Source of the DNA: Proteocatella sp049670425
Lineage (GTDB): Bacteria; Bacillota; Clostridia; Peptostreptococcales; Filifactoraceae
Direction of reading: 5' to 3'
Length of the DNA: 47,248 nt
Assembly (NCBI GenBank): GCA_049670425.1
Contig: JBATTG010000174.1
Coordinates: forward strand, 1 to 47,248
Made by a program: the position numbers and the translations under genes. Below, in pieces: positions 27,625-37,800 of this stretch (the stretch's first letter is position 1; every line of letters begins with the position of its first letter). The notes under the pieces are model-generated. The model did no database searches. It had not been told where the DNA came from and saw nothing but the letters and a program-made list of their open reading frames with translations.

Positions 27625-27773
27625 ATATTGGCACTTTTGTATTTTATTTCATTTCCCGCTTGATATTATACCCAAAAGCCTTTGAAAATAAAGGGATTTT
27701 AGTATTTAATATTATTCAAAATCTTGAATACTGAGTTAATGACTTAAGTTTTTTAGAGACTTGCCATATTTTT

Positions 27774-27851
27774 TTGACAATATCCATGTCAAACTTCACA
27801 GTTTTTGACAAATTTATTGTCAATATATATTTAACTTGTCATGCATGACAA
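27774..27851. promoter_or_regulatory. Three phased palindromes: candidate enhancer sites for the sigma-54 activator
   Basis: Site 1 is 27774-27792 (TTGACAATATCCATGTCAA) and site 2 is 27805-27823 (TTGACAAATTTATTGTCAA). Both are TTGACA-N7-TGTCAA. Site 3 is 27836-27851 (TTGTCATGCATGACAA), the same half-sites in the opposite arrangement. Centres are about 30 bp apart, near three helical turns. They lie 150-240 bp upstream of the operon promoter and directly in front of the activator gene. Confidence 0.7.
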
Positions 27852-27919
27852 TATGCTATATAATTACAGCAAAATAATCTGACTATTTGCATATTTCTAC
27901 ATATAAGGGAGGGTTTAAT

Positions 27920-29629
27920 TTGTATAATCTGGAAGAAGTTCGATCTTCAATACAAAGAATTACCAGCGGAATCGCAGATGCCTTAAAAATCGAGGTGGCA
28001 ATTTTTGACAACGATTCAAAAATATTTTGTTGCACCCCTACATATCTCAAGCGAAAAGGCCGTACAGTTCATGCGCCTTCTATAAACGAGGTGCTGAGCT
28101 ATGGCAGCGTACTCGTCAATACCCCAGGAGAAATGGCCTCCTGCATCGGCTGTCGTTTCAAAGATAACTGCCCATCAACGATTGAAATCCTGAGCTGCAT
28201 AAAGGTTGACGGCCTGGTGATGGGCGTCATGGCTATGACATCATTTACCAAGGAAGGCCATCAGCGCATAACTTCCAATCTGCAGATATACCATGATGTT
28301 ATAACCGAAATTTCCAGTCTTATCGGTGAAATCATCATAAACCGAACCGGAGATGGCGATGCCACCAAAATGGACAATCTGGTTCATGGAATTTTTGAAG
28401 TATCCAGGAATTCTCTGATTCTTACTGATTCCAACGGCGTAATTACCCAGTGCAATTCCATTGCTGTCAAAAATCTGAATTCCTGCAATCTGATGACCTC
28501 TTCCCTGTGGCATATTCTTCCGGAAAATATTGTCAAAAGAATATTGTCAGGAGAGGAATTTTTTGAAAATGAAGTTTCCATGGAAAACTACTGCGCGCGC
28601 CTGACTACAAAAAACATTATAAAAAATGACAATACTGCAGCAATTGTGCTCAAGTTTTCCAATGAGACCTTCATAGATGAGCAAAACAAAGATTATCTCA
28701 GCCGGATTGTAGGCAACAGCAATGAAACCCAAAAAGTCCATTCCCTCATAACCAAGCTTGCCGACAGTCCTACCCCCGTGCTTATAACCGGAGAGACTGG
28801 AACTGGAAAGGAGCTTGTAGCAAGAGCTCTTCATGAGAGAAGCCGCCGCAAGCGATATCCGTTTGTGGCCATAAACTGCTCGAGCATACCCGAGAATCTG
28901 TTTGAAAGCGAGCTCTTCGGCTATGAAGAAGGTTCTTTTACAGGTGCCAAAAAAGGCGGAAAAATCGGAAAAATCGAAATGGCTCAGGGCGGAACTCTGT
29001 TTCTAGACGAACTCGGCGAAATGCCGCTTTCTGCCCAGCCTAAACTGCTCCGGGTCCTTCAGGAACATGAGCTTGAAAGAGTCGGCTCTACGGAGAAAAT
29101 CTCGCTCGACATACGTGTAATTGCCGCTACAAATAAAGATCTTCAGGATATGATGAGGCTTCAAAAATTCAGGGAGGACCTGTATTATAGAATTGGAGTG
29201 ATCAATATAGAGCTTCCGCCTCTTCGCAACCGGAGCGATGATGTTCTACCCATAGCTGTAAACTATCTTCAAAAGCTGAAACAGAAACTGGATACCCCTC
29301 TTGAGGACTTTGACAGCTCCATTAAGAATTTCTTTAATAATTATTCCTGGCCTGGCAATATCCGGGAACTGCAAAATGTTATTGAATATGCCGCCAATCT
29401 CAGCGAGAAAAACCTTATGTCAATCAACGACCTGCCTCCCAAACTGCTGGCCGAAAATATTTCATTTGATCAATCTACCGCTTTAAGTTCCCAAAAACTT
29501 GAAGAACAGCATATTCTCGATTTGCTTGACGAGTTTGGCTATTCTCTCGAGGGCAAAAATCGAGTCGCCAAAGCTATTGGCGTAAGTCTGAGAACCCTCT
29601 ATCGAAAAATGCAAAAATATGGAATTTAG
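27920..29629 (+). CDS. Sigma-54-dependent transcriptional activator
   Basis: 569 residues from the TTG at 27920, which has AAGGGAGGG six bases upstream. An earlier TTG at 27887 lacks a site. An N-terminal sensory domain of ~150 residues contains a cysteine cluster (CC near 36, then ASCIGCRFKDNC and LSC). A PAS-like region (~165-260) follows. The AAA+ domain has Walker A GETGTGKE, the sigma-54 contact loop GSFTGA in place of GAFTGA, and Walker B LFLDELGEM. A Fis-type HTH (NRVAKAIGVSLRTLYRKM) ends the protein. It is divergent from the SDR-gcvPAB operon and probably activates it and the nhaC-like gene. The effector is unknown. Confidence 0.93.
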   Translation: MYNLEEVRSSIQRITSGIADALKIEVAIFDNDSKIFCCTPTYLKRKGRTVHAPSINEVLSYGSVLVNTPGEMASCIGCRFKDNCPSTIEILSCIKVDGLVMGVMAMTSFTKEGHQRITSNLQIYHDVITEISSLIGEIIINRTGDGDATKMDNLVHGIFEVSRNSLILTDSNGVITQCNSIAVKNLNSCNLMTSSLWHILPENIVKRILSGEEFFENEVSMENYCARLTTKNIIKNDNTAAIVLKFSNETFIDEQNKDYLSRIVGNSNETQKVHSLITKLADSPTPVLITGETGTGKELVARALHERSRRKRYPFVAINCSSIPENLFESELFGYEEGSFTGAKKGGKIGKIEMAQGGTLFLDELGEMPLSAQPKLLRVLQEHELERVGSTEKISLDIRVIAATNKDLQDMMRLQKFREDLYYRIGVINIELPPLRNRSDDVLPIAVNYLQKLKQKLDTPLEDFDSSIKNFFNNYSWPGNIRELQNVIEYAANLSEKNLMSINDLPPKLLAENISFDQSTALSSQKLEEQHILDLLDEFGYSLEGKNRVAKAIGVSLRTLYRKMQKYGI

Positions 29630-29699
29630 TGAATCCTAATTTGAATGATTTCAAAAAATTAATTCCTCATTTTTTCGTTAATTTAGTATTGATTAATGG

Positions 29700-29705
29700 T
29701 ATAAT
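29700..29705 (+). promoter_or_regulatory. Possible -10 box for the polysaccharide operon
   Basis: TATAAT in the 190-bp gap after the activator gene. A matching -35 is not obvious. It would leave a ~105-base leader in which I see no known riboswitch. Confidence 0.35.
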
Positions 29706-29819
29706 TATAGAGTCAAATATTTTTTTGTATGAGCCAATATGCAAATTGAATATCATACATAAATTTCAAATCTACCTGTACAGTTTCAATAGAATAAAAA
29801 GACATTTTGAAAGGAATTT

Positions 29820-31811
29820 ATGCCCATGGAATTAAAAAAAGGAATATTTTGGGTAGGAGCAGACCTTCAGTATGAAGGACTTCAGTGCAATCCCTACCTT
29901 ATAGTAGACGGTGACGAAGCCATACTTATAGATCCCGGCTCTGTGCTTGACTTTAAATATGTATTTAAGAATGTCACCGAAATAATTTCGCTGGATAAAA
30001 TAAAATATGTCGTTCTCCATCACCAGGACCCCGACCTTTGTTCGAGTGTTACGCTTTTCGAAGAAAAAGGTGCCAGATTCAAAGTTATTACGCACTGGAG
30101 GACCCATCTTCTTACTAATTATTATGGCATCAAATCAGAATATTACCTTGTTGATGAAAACAATTTCTCCATAAGACTGAAATCAGGAAGGGAACTGAAA
30201 TTCATTCCCACGCCTTATCTGCATTTTTCTGGAGCTATAGCTACATATGACCCTTCTTCAAAAATTTTGTTCTCCAGCGACCTTTTCGGAGGCATTCTTT
30301 CCGAGTGGAAACTCTATGCAGACGAATCTTATATAGAATCCATGAAGGCCTTCCATGAGCATTACATGCCTTCAAACGACATCCTAAGCTCCGTCATGAA
30401 AATGTTCCTGACCATGGATATTGATATGATTGCGCCTCAGCATGGCTGCATCATAAAGGAAAATGTCAAGGAGCATATGATAGCCCTTCGCGATCTTGAC
30501 TGCGGAATGTTTATGAACCATATAAAAAGCGAACTTGCAAAAAATGGTGGCCTTAAGCATATTTTGGGTTTCGTACTCAAAAGATATGCTTCTATTTTCG
30601 GGGGGGCCGAACTTCTGGAAGTAATAGGTAAGCTTGACATGAACATCGATGAAAATACTTTTGAAGTAATAGATTACAATTACCGAAGTTCCGAAATCTG
30701 GAATCTGCTGTTTGAGACCATCCTTGATAAAAAAGGCATCCACTGGCTGATAATAATCGAGCCCCTTGTTGAAAAACTGGCGAAGGAATATGACATTGAA
30801 AAGCCAAGGCTGTTTGAATCTAATATTAAGAGTTCAGAAGAAAAATTATATCTGTATCACAATGAAATAGCCCAATTGAAAGAAATGAACGAAACTTTAA
30901 AAACAGATGTCAAGGCCATAGAGGAAAAACTTACAATATGCCCCGTGACCAGATTATACAATAAGGAATTCTATAACAGTTATATGAGAAATCTGGATTT
31001 AAAGCAGGGCGTCAATTCTCTTATAGTCCTTACGCTGGACAACTGGGATCATATAATAAATAAATTCGGATATGATGAGGTCAACGTAATCCTGAGCAAC
31101 ATAGCCTATATAATAAAGAACGAACTGGACAATAACTCCCTTGCCTTCAGGCTCGATGGCAGCTACTTCGCCCTGTATCTTGCCGGCAAAAATAAGGAAG
31201 AAGCTGTTGCTATTGCTGAAAAAATAAGGAATCAAGTTGCCCAGTCTACAGTCTTTATTGAACAGACCACCTTGAGCCTTGGAGTTATTTCAACCGATGA
31301 GTATGATGACAGTACTGAAAGCACTGACAGAAAGAGTTTTCTAAACAACAAAGCCTTCATAAGAGTCAAGCATGCACGAAAAAATGGAATGAACCGGGTA
31401 TGCAGCCTGTCTGAAGCAGAAGATAACATAGTCAAGAAATACAAGATTGCCATCGCTGACACGGATAAAATCCACATAGAAGTTCTCAAGCGATATTTTG
31501 AGAGTGTTGATTTTGAAGTGTACATAGCCATAGACGGAGATGAACTTCTGAGCATCATAAATGAAACTATGCCCGATATCGTAGTCTCTGAAGTAATGCT
31601 TCAAAAAAGCGATGTTTTTCTTGTCAGAGAAAAGGCGCTTCAAAACTCATATACAAAAAACATACCTTTTATTCTGGTATCTCATCTTAAAAATGAAGAC
31701 AGCGTTTCTCGTGCAATAAACCTTGGCATCTGCAACTACCTGCGCAAGCCCTATATCATGAAGGAGCTTCTGGGAATAGTCGACCTTAGTTTAAAAGGTG
31801 GCAAGATATGA
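29820..31811 (+). CDS. MBL/ODP di-iron sensor - degenerate GGDEF - REC fusion regulator
   Basis: 663 residues. Residues ~1-240 are a metallo-beta-lactamase fold of the oxygen-binding di-iron (ODP/flavodiiron) type: HHQDPD at 67-72, THWRTH, FSSDLFGG and APQHGC supply the metal ligands. After a helical linker, ~385-520 is a GGDEF-like domain whose signature reads LDGSYF, so cyclase activity is unlikely. The C-terminal ~120 residues are a REC-like domain: IADTD keeps acidic residues and RKP keeps the Lys, but the phospho-acceptor Asp appears replaced by Glu (VVSEVM, residue ~591). It overlaps the next gene by four bases. It probably senses oxygen or redox state and controls the glycosyltransferase next door. 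The function is inferred. Confidence 0.75.
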   Translation: MPMELKKGIFWVGADLQYEGLQCNPYLIVDGDEAILIDPGSVLDFKYVFKNVTEIISLDKIKYVVLHHQDPDLCSSVTLFEEKGARFKVITHWRTHLLTNYYGIKSEYYLVDENNFSIRLKSGRELKFIPTPYLHFSGAIATYDPSSKILFSSDLFGGILSEWKLYADESYIESMKAFHEHYMPSNDILSSVMKMFLTMDIDMIAPQHGCIIKENVKEHMIALRDLDCGMFMNHIKSELAKNGGLKHILGFVLKRYASIFGGAELLEVIGKLDMNIDENTFEVIDYNYRSSEIWNLLFETILDKKGIHWLIIIEPLVEKLAKEYDIEKPRLFESNIKSSEEKLYLYHNEIAQLKEMNETLKTDVKAIEEKLTICPVTRLYNKEFYNSYMRNLDLKQGVNSLIVLTLDNWDHIINKFGYDEVNVILSNIAYIIKNELDNNSLAFRLDGSYFALYLAGKNKEEAVAIAEKIRNQVAQSTVFIEQTTLSLGVISTDEYDDSTESTDRKSFLNNKAFIRVKHARKNGMNRVCSLSEAEDNIVKKYKIAIADTDKIHIEVLKRYFESVDFEVYIAIDGDELLSIINETMPDIVVSEVMLQKSDVFLVREKALQNSYTKNIPFILVSHLKNEDSVSRAINLGICNYLRKPYIMKELLGIVDLSLKGGKI

Positions 31812-34800
31812 GCCTTAGTCTGGAAACCGTAATCTTAATCGGCATTATCTTTGTTTTAATCGATATAGTAATAGTGATAAAGCTCTTCGCAAACAGATTG
31901 CAAAAACTCATCAAAGATGAAAAAACAGATTCTAACAACGACCTCTTCGCCGAATCATTTGTAAACGAGGATTCAGATTCTGAAATAGAAAAATCTTTCG
32001 ACGAGCTTGTCAATTTAAATGAATCCCTGAAGATGAATGACAGCCTGAAAAGTAAAGTCGTAAACTCAATGAAATTCAAAAAAATCGAAAAAAAATATAT
32101 AAAAAACCTGAGCTCAATATTCTGGATAAACAGGGTGGAAGCCAGCGTAAAACTGGGTCTGCATAATACTGAAAACTCGAGGCTGGCTCTTGAAAGAGCG
32201 CTTTCAAAAGAAAAACTCTTCCATGTGAAACTTTACATTGCAAATTCGCTTGGAGACATGAAGGACACAAGGTCCATACCGGTACTGGTATCCTCCCTTA
32301 TAAATTCTCATCAGTGGTACAGAAAAAAAGTGAATTCAATAATAGTCAGCTTTGGAAAAGATTTTGACGATTATATCGATAAAATCATCCACAGAAACGA
32401 AACCGAAATCAAGGAGCTTCTCGTTGACTTCGCCTCACAATACCCTTCAGAAAATACTAAAAGCTTTCTGCTTAACTTTTTTAACGAAGAGGAATATCCT
32501 GACTCAAAAGAAAAATACGCCAAGATGGACAACCTTGGCCGTTGCTGCGGTAACTGCATATATGGACGCGAATCCAACTCCTTGGGTAACAGAATCTGTC
32601 CCTACAACGGTGAGGTCAGCCCCTTCTTCGTCTGCCGCAGATTTAAAAGACTTCAGGTAAGCATACAAGGGAGACTCTACAATCAAAAACTCAGACAGAC
32701 TGCATCACTCATAGTCTCCAGATACTATCCTGACCAGCTTAATGACAGGAAATTCCTAGAAAACGAAGACCTTGAAATAAGAAAAAATGCCATCAGGGCC
32801 ATCGCCAAGTTGAATGAAAAAAACATTTTTACGAAGCTTGCAGCTTATCTTGAAGAAGATGAACTTACTGCCTTTATAATAGGCATCATAGGCGAATACA
32901 TCGACACTCATCCCGAATATTTCTATTTTTTGCTGAAAAATTATGACTCTGAAAAAAATGAAGCTATAAAATCAAAATACATCGAAATATTTGCAAATAA
33001 AGTCGAATATTTCTTCATAAAAATGGACCTTTACAAGGATGTGAAAAACCGAAAATTAATACTTGATATCGTAAACAGTAACAAAAATGCGAGAATAATA
33101 GACTTCCTGAACAGAAACAAGAACATCGACATAGAGAATGAAATACTTTCCATTGTAAAGGAACCTATATCAAAAAATGAAATCATCAGGACTGATTTTT
33201 CAAGATATCTTGACGAACGAATCCTCGCCAAACTCTCCATAGAGAGGTATGTCGAAAGCCCAAAAGAGGTGGTATTCAAAAGAGACATCAAGAAGATGCG
33301 CAACCTTGCTATTACCCTTACCTTCATCCTGGCTATTGTGCCGATTGTTTATGTCATCAGGCATTATGATCAATTGTTTATTACCTCTTTGTACAGACAG
33401 GCTAAAACCTATGTTATTGATTACAATATCTACCTTGTATACTATTCAATCGCCATAAACTCCGTCTATCTCCTGCTGCTGCTCCTTTCTGCAAACAACA
33501 TGAAAAAGCAGGCAAGGCTGTGGAGCATAAAGACCAAAACCATGTTGTTCAAGAAAAACATGCTGCCCGCAATATCCATAATAGCCCCGGCATACAACGA
33601 GGAAATGACCATAATAGAGAGCATCACTTCACTTTTAAACCTCAAATACCCAGAATACGAACTCATAGTTGTCAACGACGGTTCCAAGGATAACACCTTG
33701 AATACCATAATCGACAGATTCGATTTAAAAAGAGTAGATTATCTAATTGACAGCAAGATTAATACAAAAGAAGTCCGCGGCGTATACATGAACCGCTCCA
33801 TGCCAAACCTCATTGTGGTTGACAAGCTAAACGGCGGAAAGGCCGATTCCCTCAATGTCGGAATCAATGTATCAACCAAAGAATTTTTCTGCTGCATAGA
33901 TGCCGACTCCCTGCTTGAGGATGAATCCCTGCTGAAGCTCGCTTCGCTTGAGCTTGACATGGGAGTCGAGACCCCTGCCCTTGGCGGAAATATATTTGCT
34001 GCCAACGGATGCACCATTGACAAGGGAGTCCTTTCCAATATCGCTATACCCAAAAAAATCATCTCCAGGATACAGACCGTGGAATATATAAGAGCCTTCA
34101 TGACAGGAAGGCTGGGCTGGGCGAACATCAACGGCCTGCTGATAATATCCGGGGCCTTTGGCCTCTTCAGAAAAGAAAGGGTTCAAGATGTCGGAGGATA
34201 CCTTACAAGCAGTGGCAGATATGCCAAAGATACTGTGGGTGAAGACATGGAGCTTGTTGTAAGAATAAGGCGTCACATGGAAGAAATAAACCAAAAATAC
34301 AAGATTGCGTATGCCTTCAATGCAAACTGCTGGACGGAGGTTCCTGAAGAATACTCCGCGCTTAAAAAACAGAGAATCAGATGGCACAACGGCCTTATTG
34401 ACGTAATGTTCTTTCACAAGAAGATGCTCTTCAACCCCAAGCACAAGGTAAGTGGACTCGTAGCTATGCCCTATTTCCTGATATTTGAAATCATAGGACC
34501 CATATTTGAAATTCAGGGCTATATTATGATAGTCCTCGCACTTCTACTTGGACTTCTCAACGTGCAGATAATGATTCTGCTGTTCATAGTAACCATACTG
34601 ATGGGAGTGCTTATATCGCTATCATCAATACTGATTGCCGAAAACGAAACTAAGTACTTCAATCTCAAAGAAATGGCTATCCTTGTAATGTTCTCCATAA
34701 TGGAAAACTTCGGACCTAGACAGATTATAAGTTTTTGGCGAACTGCCGCATATATCAGGCTTTTGAAAAAACCTGAAAGCTGGGATAAAATAGAGAGAAA

Positions 34801-34822
34801 GGGATTTGCTACGGCAAGGTGA
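31808..34822 (+). CDS. HEAT-repeat membrane glycosyltransferase family 2
   Basis: 1004 residues, starting within the previous gene's stop, with AAGGTGG upstream. It has one TM near residues 5-25, then HEAT-like helical repeats (~90-480). Inside these is a cysteine-rich insert (CCGNC...RICPYNG...FVCRRF, ~244-280) that could bind metal. TM helices lie at ~495-515 and 540-560. A family-2 catalytic domain (~585-860) has PAYNEE, VVNDGSKDN, the DAD of CCIDADSL, GEDMELVVRI and the KKQRIRWHNG processive motif. Further TMs lie at ~875-950. This is the BcsA/PgaC-like layout of synthases that polymerise and export a polysaccharide. The sugar is not predictable from sequence. The HEAT and Cys parts are unusual additions. 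Confidence 0.85.
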   Translation: MSLSLETVILIGIIFVLIDIVIVIKLFANRLQKLIKDEKTDSNNDLFAESFVNEDSDSEIEKSFDELVNLNESLKMNDSLKSKVVNSMKFKKIEKKYIKNLSSIFWINRVEASVKLGLHNTENSRLALERALSKEKLFHVKLYIANSLGDMKDTRSIPVLVSSLINSHQWYRKKVNSIIVSFGKDFDDYIDKIIHRNETEIKELLVDFASQYPSENTKSFLLNFFNEEEYPDSKEKYAKMDNLGRCCGNCIYGRESNSLGNRICPYNGEVSPFFVCRRFKRLQVSIQGRLYNQKLRQTASLIVSRYYPDQLNDRKFLENEDLEIRKNAIRAIAKLNEKNIFTKLAAYLEEDELTAFIIGIIGEYIDTHPEYFYFLLKNYDSEKNEAIKSKYIEIFANKVEYFFIKMDLYKDVKNRKLILDIVNSNKNARIIDFLNRNKNIDIENEILSIVKEPISKNEIIRTDFSRYLDERILAKLSIERYVESPKEVVFKRDIKKMRNLAITLTFILAIVPIVYVIRHYDQLFITSLYRQAKTYVIDYNIYLVYYSIAINSVYLLLLLLSANNMKKQARLWSIKTKTMLFKKNMLPAISIIAPAYNEEMTIIESITSLLNLKYPEYELIVVNDGSKDNTLNTIIDRFDLKRVDYLIDSKINTKEVRGVYMNRSMPNLIVVDKLNGGKADSLNVGINVSTKEFFCCIDADSLLEDESLLKLASLELDMGVETPALGGNIFAANGCTIDKGVLSNIAIPKKIISRIQTVEYIRAFMTGRLGWANINGLLIISGAFGLFRKERVQDVGGYLTSSGRYAKDTVGEDMELVVRIRRHMEEINQKYKIAYAFNANCWTEVPEEYSALKKQRIRWHNGLIDVMFFHKKMLFNPKHKVSGLVAMPYFLIFEIIGPIFEIQGYIMIVLALLLGLLNVQIMILLFIVTILMGVLISLSSILIAENETKYFNLKEMAILVMFSIMENFGPRQIISFWRTAAYIRLLKKPESWDKIERKGFATAR

Positions 34823-34827
34823 TGAGC

Positions 34828-37800
34828 ATGAAAAAAACAATATACATCCTTTTAAACATCCTGATAATCGCAGTAATCCTTATTCCTGGCTATTTCATAC
34901 TAAGACCTGTCTATGACTGGAACCAGCTTCCGGATACAACTCTGAACGTCTGGGTTGTAGACAAGACCGTTCCCCAGCCTAATTACAGGGAACACAAAGC
35001 CCTTACCTGGATACTCGATTATAAGAAAATAATAAATGACAAGACCGGAAAATATTTCAATGGCGAAGAAGACTACTATGGCTACTTCCCGCTTAAAAAA
35101 GATATTTTTGAAACCAAAGAAATCCCGGACATAGTGGAAACCCCCGACATGATATATCTTACCGACACCTACGGCGTATACCAGGACGACCTTACAACCT
35201 CAAACGCCTATGACAATTCCAACAAAAACATATATGGCGGCCTGGACGAAAGAGAAATCAACATCATTGAAAAAAACCTGGGCAATGGCAATACCATAGT
35301 CGGAGAATTCAATATCGCCTCATCCCCGACTAACGAGGACAACAAAAAAATACTGGAATCGATATTTTCCCTTAAATGGTCCGGCTGGAGGGGAAGACAA
35401 TTTGACGACCTCAAGAAAGATGTTGAGGTTCCCGACAGGATTGTAGAGCTCTATGAAGCACAGGAAAATACCGTCTGGGAATTCAAGGGCCATGGTTTCA
35501 TATTCATATCCGATGATGACAGAATCGTCGTACTTGAAAGAGCAAAACATTATGAAGATATGGGCTATGTAGTAAAATTCACAGATAAATTCAAGGAAAA
35601 ATACAATATCCAAAGCGACTCTCCCTTTAAAATGTGGTTCGAGATAATCGAGCCCGAACCTGGAAATGAGGTTCTGGCAAATTATGAAGCCGACCTTACC
35701 GAGGATGGCCGGAAGCTTCTTAATGATGAAGAGATACCGCTTTCGTTTCCGGCCGCAGTTCATAAGATAAACAAAGACTACCAGGCTTATTACTTCGCCG
35801 GAGACTTTGCCGACATGCTCAATAATGCAAAGTTATATAAATATGACAAATTGCACAAGCTCAAGCTTCTCACCACCAAATATTACAAAGACAAACCAGA
35901 ATATTTCTACTGGAACTGCTATGTACCTCTTTTATCTACGATTATAGACGATGTCGTTAAAAAAGCAGCCGCAGGCGATTCTCCTGTAGAAAAATTCCTC
36001 CCTTACCCTGCAAAAGTGGATGGCAAGGACTTTCTTGTAAATGTAGATGGAACCTGGGAAAAGCAATTCCTCAAAGGCGTTAACCTTGGCGCTGCAAAGC
36101 CTGGATCATTCCCTGGTGAGCTTGCGATAACCAAAGGCGAGTACCTGCGATGGCTGAAATACATTTCCGAAATGGGTGCAAACACCATCAGGGTTTATAC
36201 AACCTTGAAACCGGAATTCTATGACGCCCTGCATCTGTTCAATAAGACCAGCAACAACCCTATCTACCTCCTTCAGGGCGTATGGGTACGGGAAGAAGAC
36301 ATAAACAACCTTTCAGATGCCTATGCACAGGATTCAAAAATAATGAATGACTTCATAAAAGATGGAAAAGACCTTGTCGATGTGCTCCACGGAAACATCA
36401 CGCTTCCTGTGAAACCTGGTTTTGCAAGCGGCAAATACACAAGTGACGTATCAAGATACACCATAGGCTGGGTCCTTGGTATAGAATGGTACCCCGATTT
36501 TGTCGGAGGAACCAACACCAACAACCCCGAAAAAAACAGCTATAGCGGAAAATACCTCTATACGAAGAACGCTTCACCATTTGAAGCCTTCCTTTGCGAA
36601 GTCGGCGACAGTATAGTTGCCTATGAGACTGAAAAATATGACACCCAAAGGCCGGTGAGTTATTCCAACTGGCCTACAACAGATATGATAGATCACACCA
36701 ACGAGCCTTCAGTTGATGAGGACCGTGAAGTCGTAAACCTTGAACATGTAAAGGCCGACAAAGATTTCAAACCTGGCGTATTCGCCTCCTATCATATCTA
36801 TCCATATTACCCTGATTTCATGAATTCTCAGAGCGAGTATGCGACTTTTAAAGATGAAAATGGCAAGGTCAACTCCTACAAGGCTTATCTGAGAGACCTC
36901 ATGAATCACCATACCATGCCGGTTCTGGTTGCCGAATTTGGAGTACCATCTTCAAGAGCCATGGCTCACGAAAACCTTACCATGGGTTATGACCAGGGAA
37001 ATCACAGTGAAAGCGAACAGGGTGAGATTCTTGCAAAAATGCTCAGCGACATACACTCAGAGGGCTACATGGGGGGACTTGTCTTCACATGGCAGGATGA
37101 ATGGTTCAAGCGAACCTGGAACACCATGGATTTCGATGATCCTAGTTCGAGACCATACTGGTCCAACCCTCAGACAAACGAGCAGGAATTCGGCCTCATG
37201 GCCTTTGACCCTGGCGAAAAAGAAAGCGTCTCCTATGTAGACGGCGATATTTCCGAATGGGAAAGTGAAACCCCGGTAGTCAATACCGACAAACTCAAGC
37301 TTTTCACCAAATCTGACGAAAAATACCTGTATCTGATGGTAGATGCCAAAGATTTCAACTTCGACTATGACAAACTGGTCATCCCGATAGATACCATAGA
37401 GGGCCAGGGAAATGACAATCCAGTTGATTCAAATCTCAAATTCAGCAATCAGGCCGATTTTGTAATAGAGATAAATGGAAAAGTAAACTCCAGAATAAAA
37501 GTTGATGCGTATTACGACTCCTTCTACTACCTGTACGGATACAAACTTAAGATGATACCTCAAAACCCTCTGTTCACTCAAAAGAACACTGGATTGTTCA
37601 ACAACATGAACCTGGTGCTCAACAAGGAGCTGTATCTGCCTCAGGAAAAAAGAGTTCTTCCTTTCAGCTTCTATGAAACTGGACTTCTAAGATTCGGAAA
37701 CGCAAACCCCGAATCAAAGGACTTCAATTCAATGAGCGATTTCATATACAAGGACGGTAAACTTGAAATACGAATACCTTGGCAGCTTCTGAACGTAATG

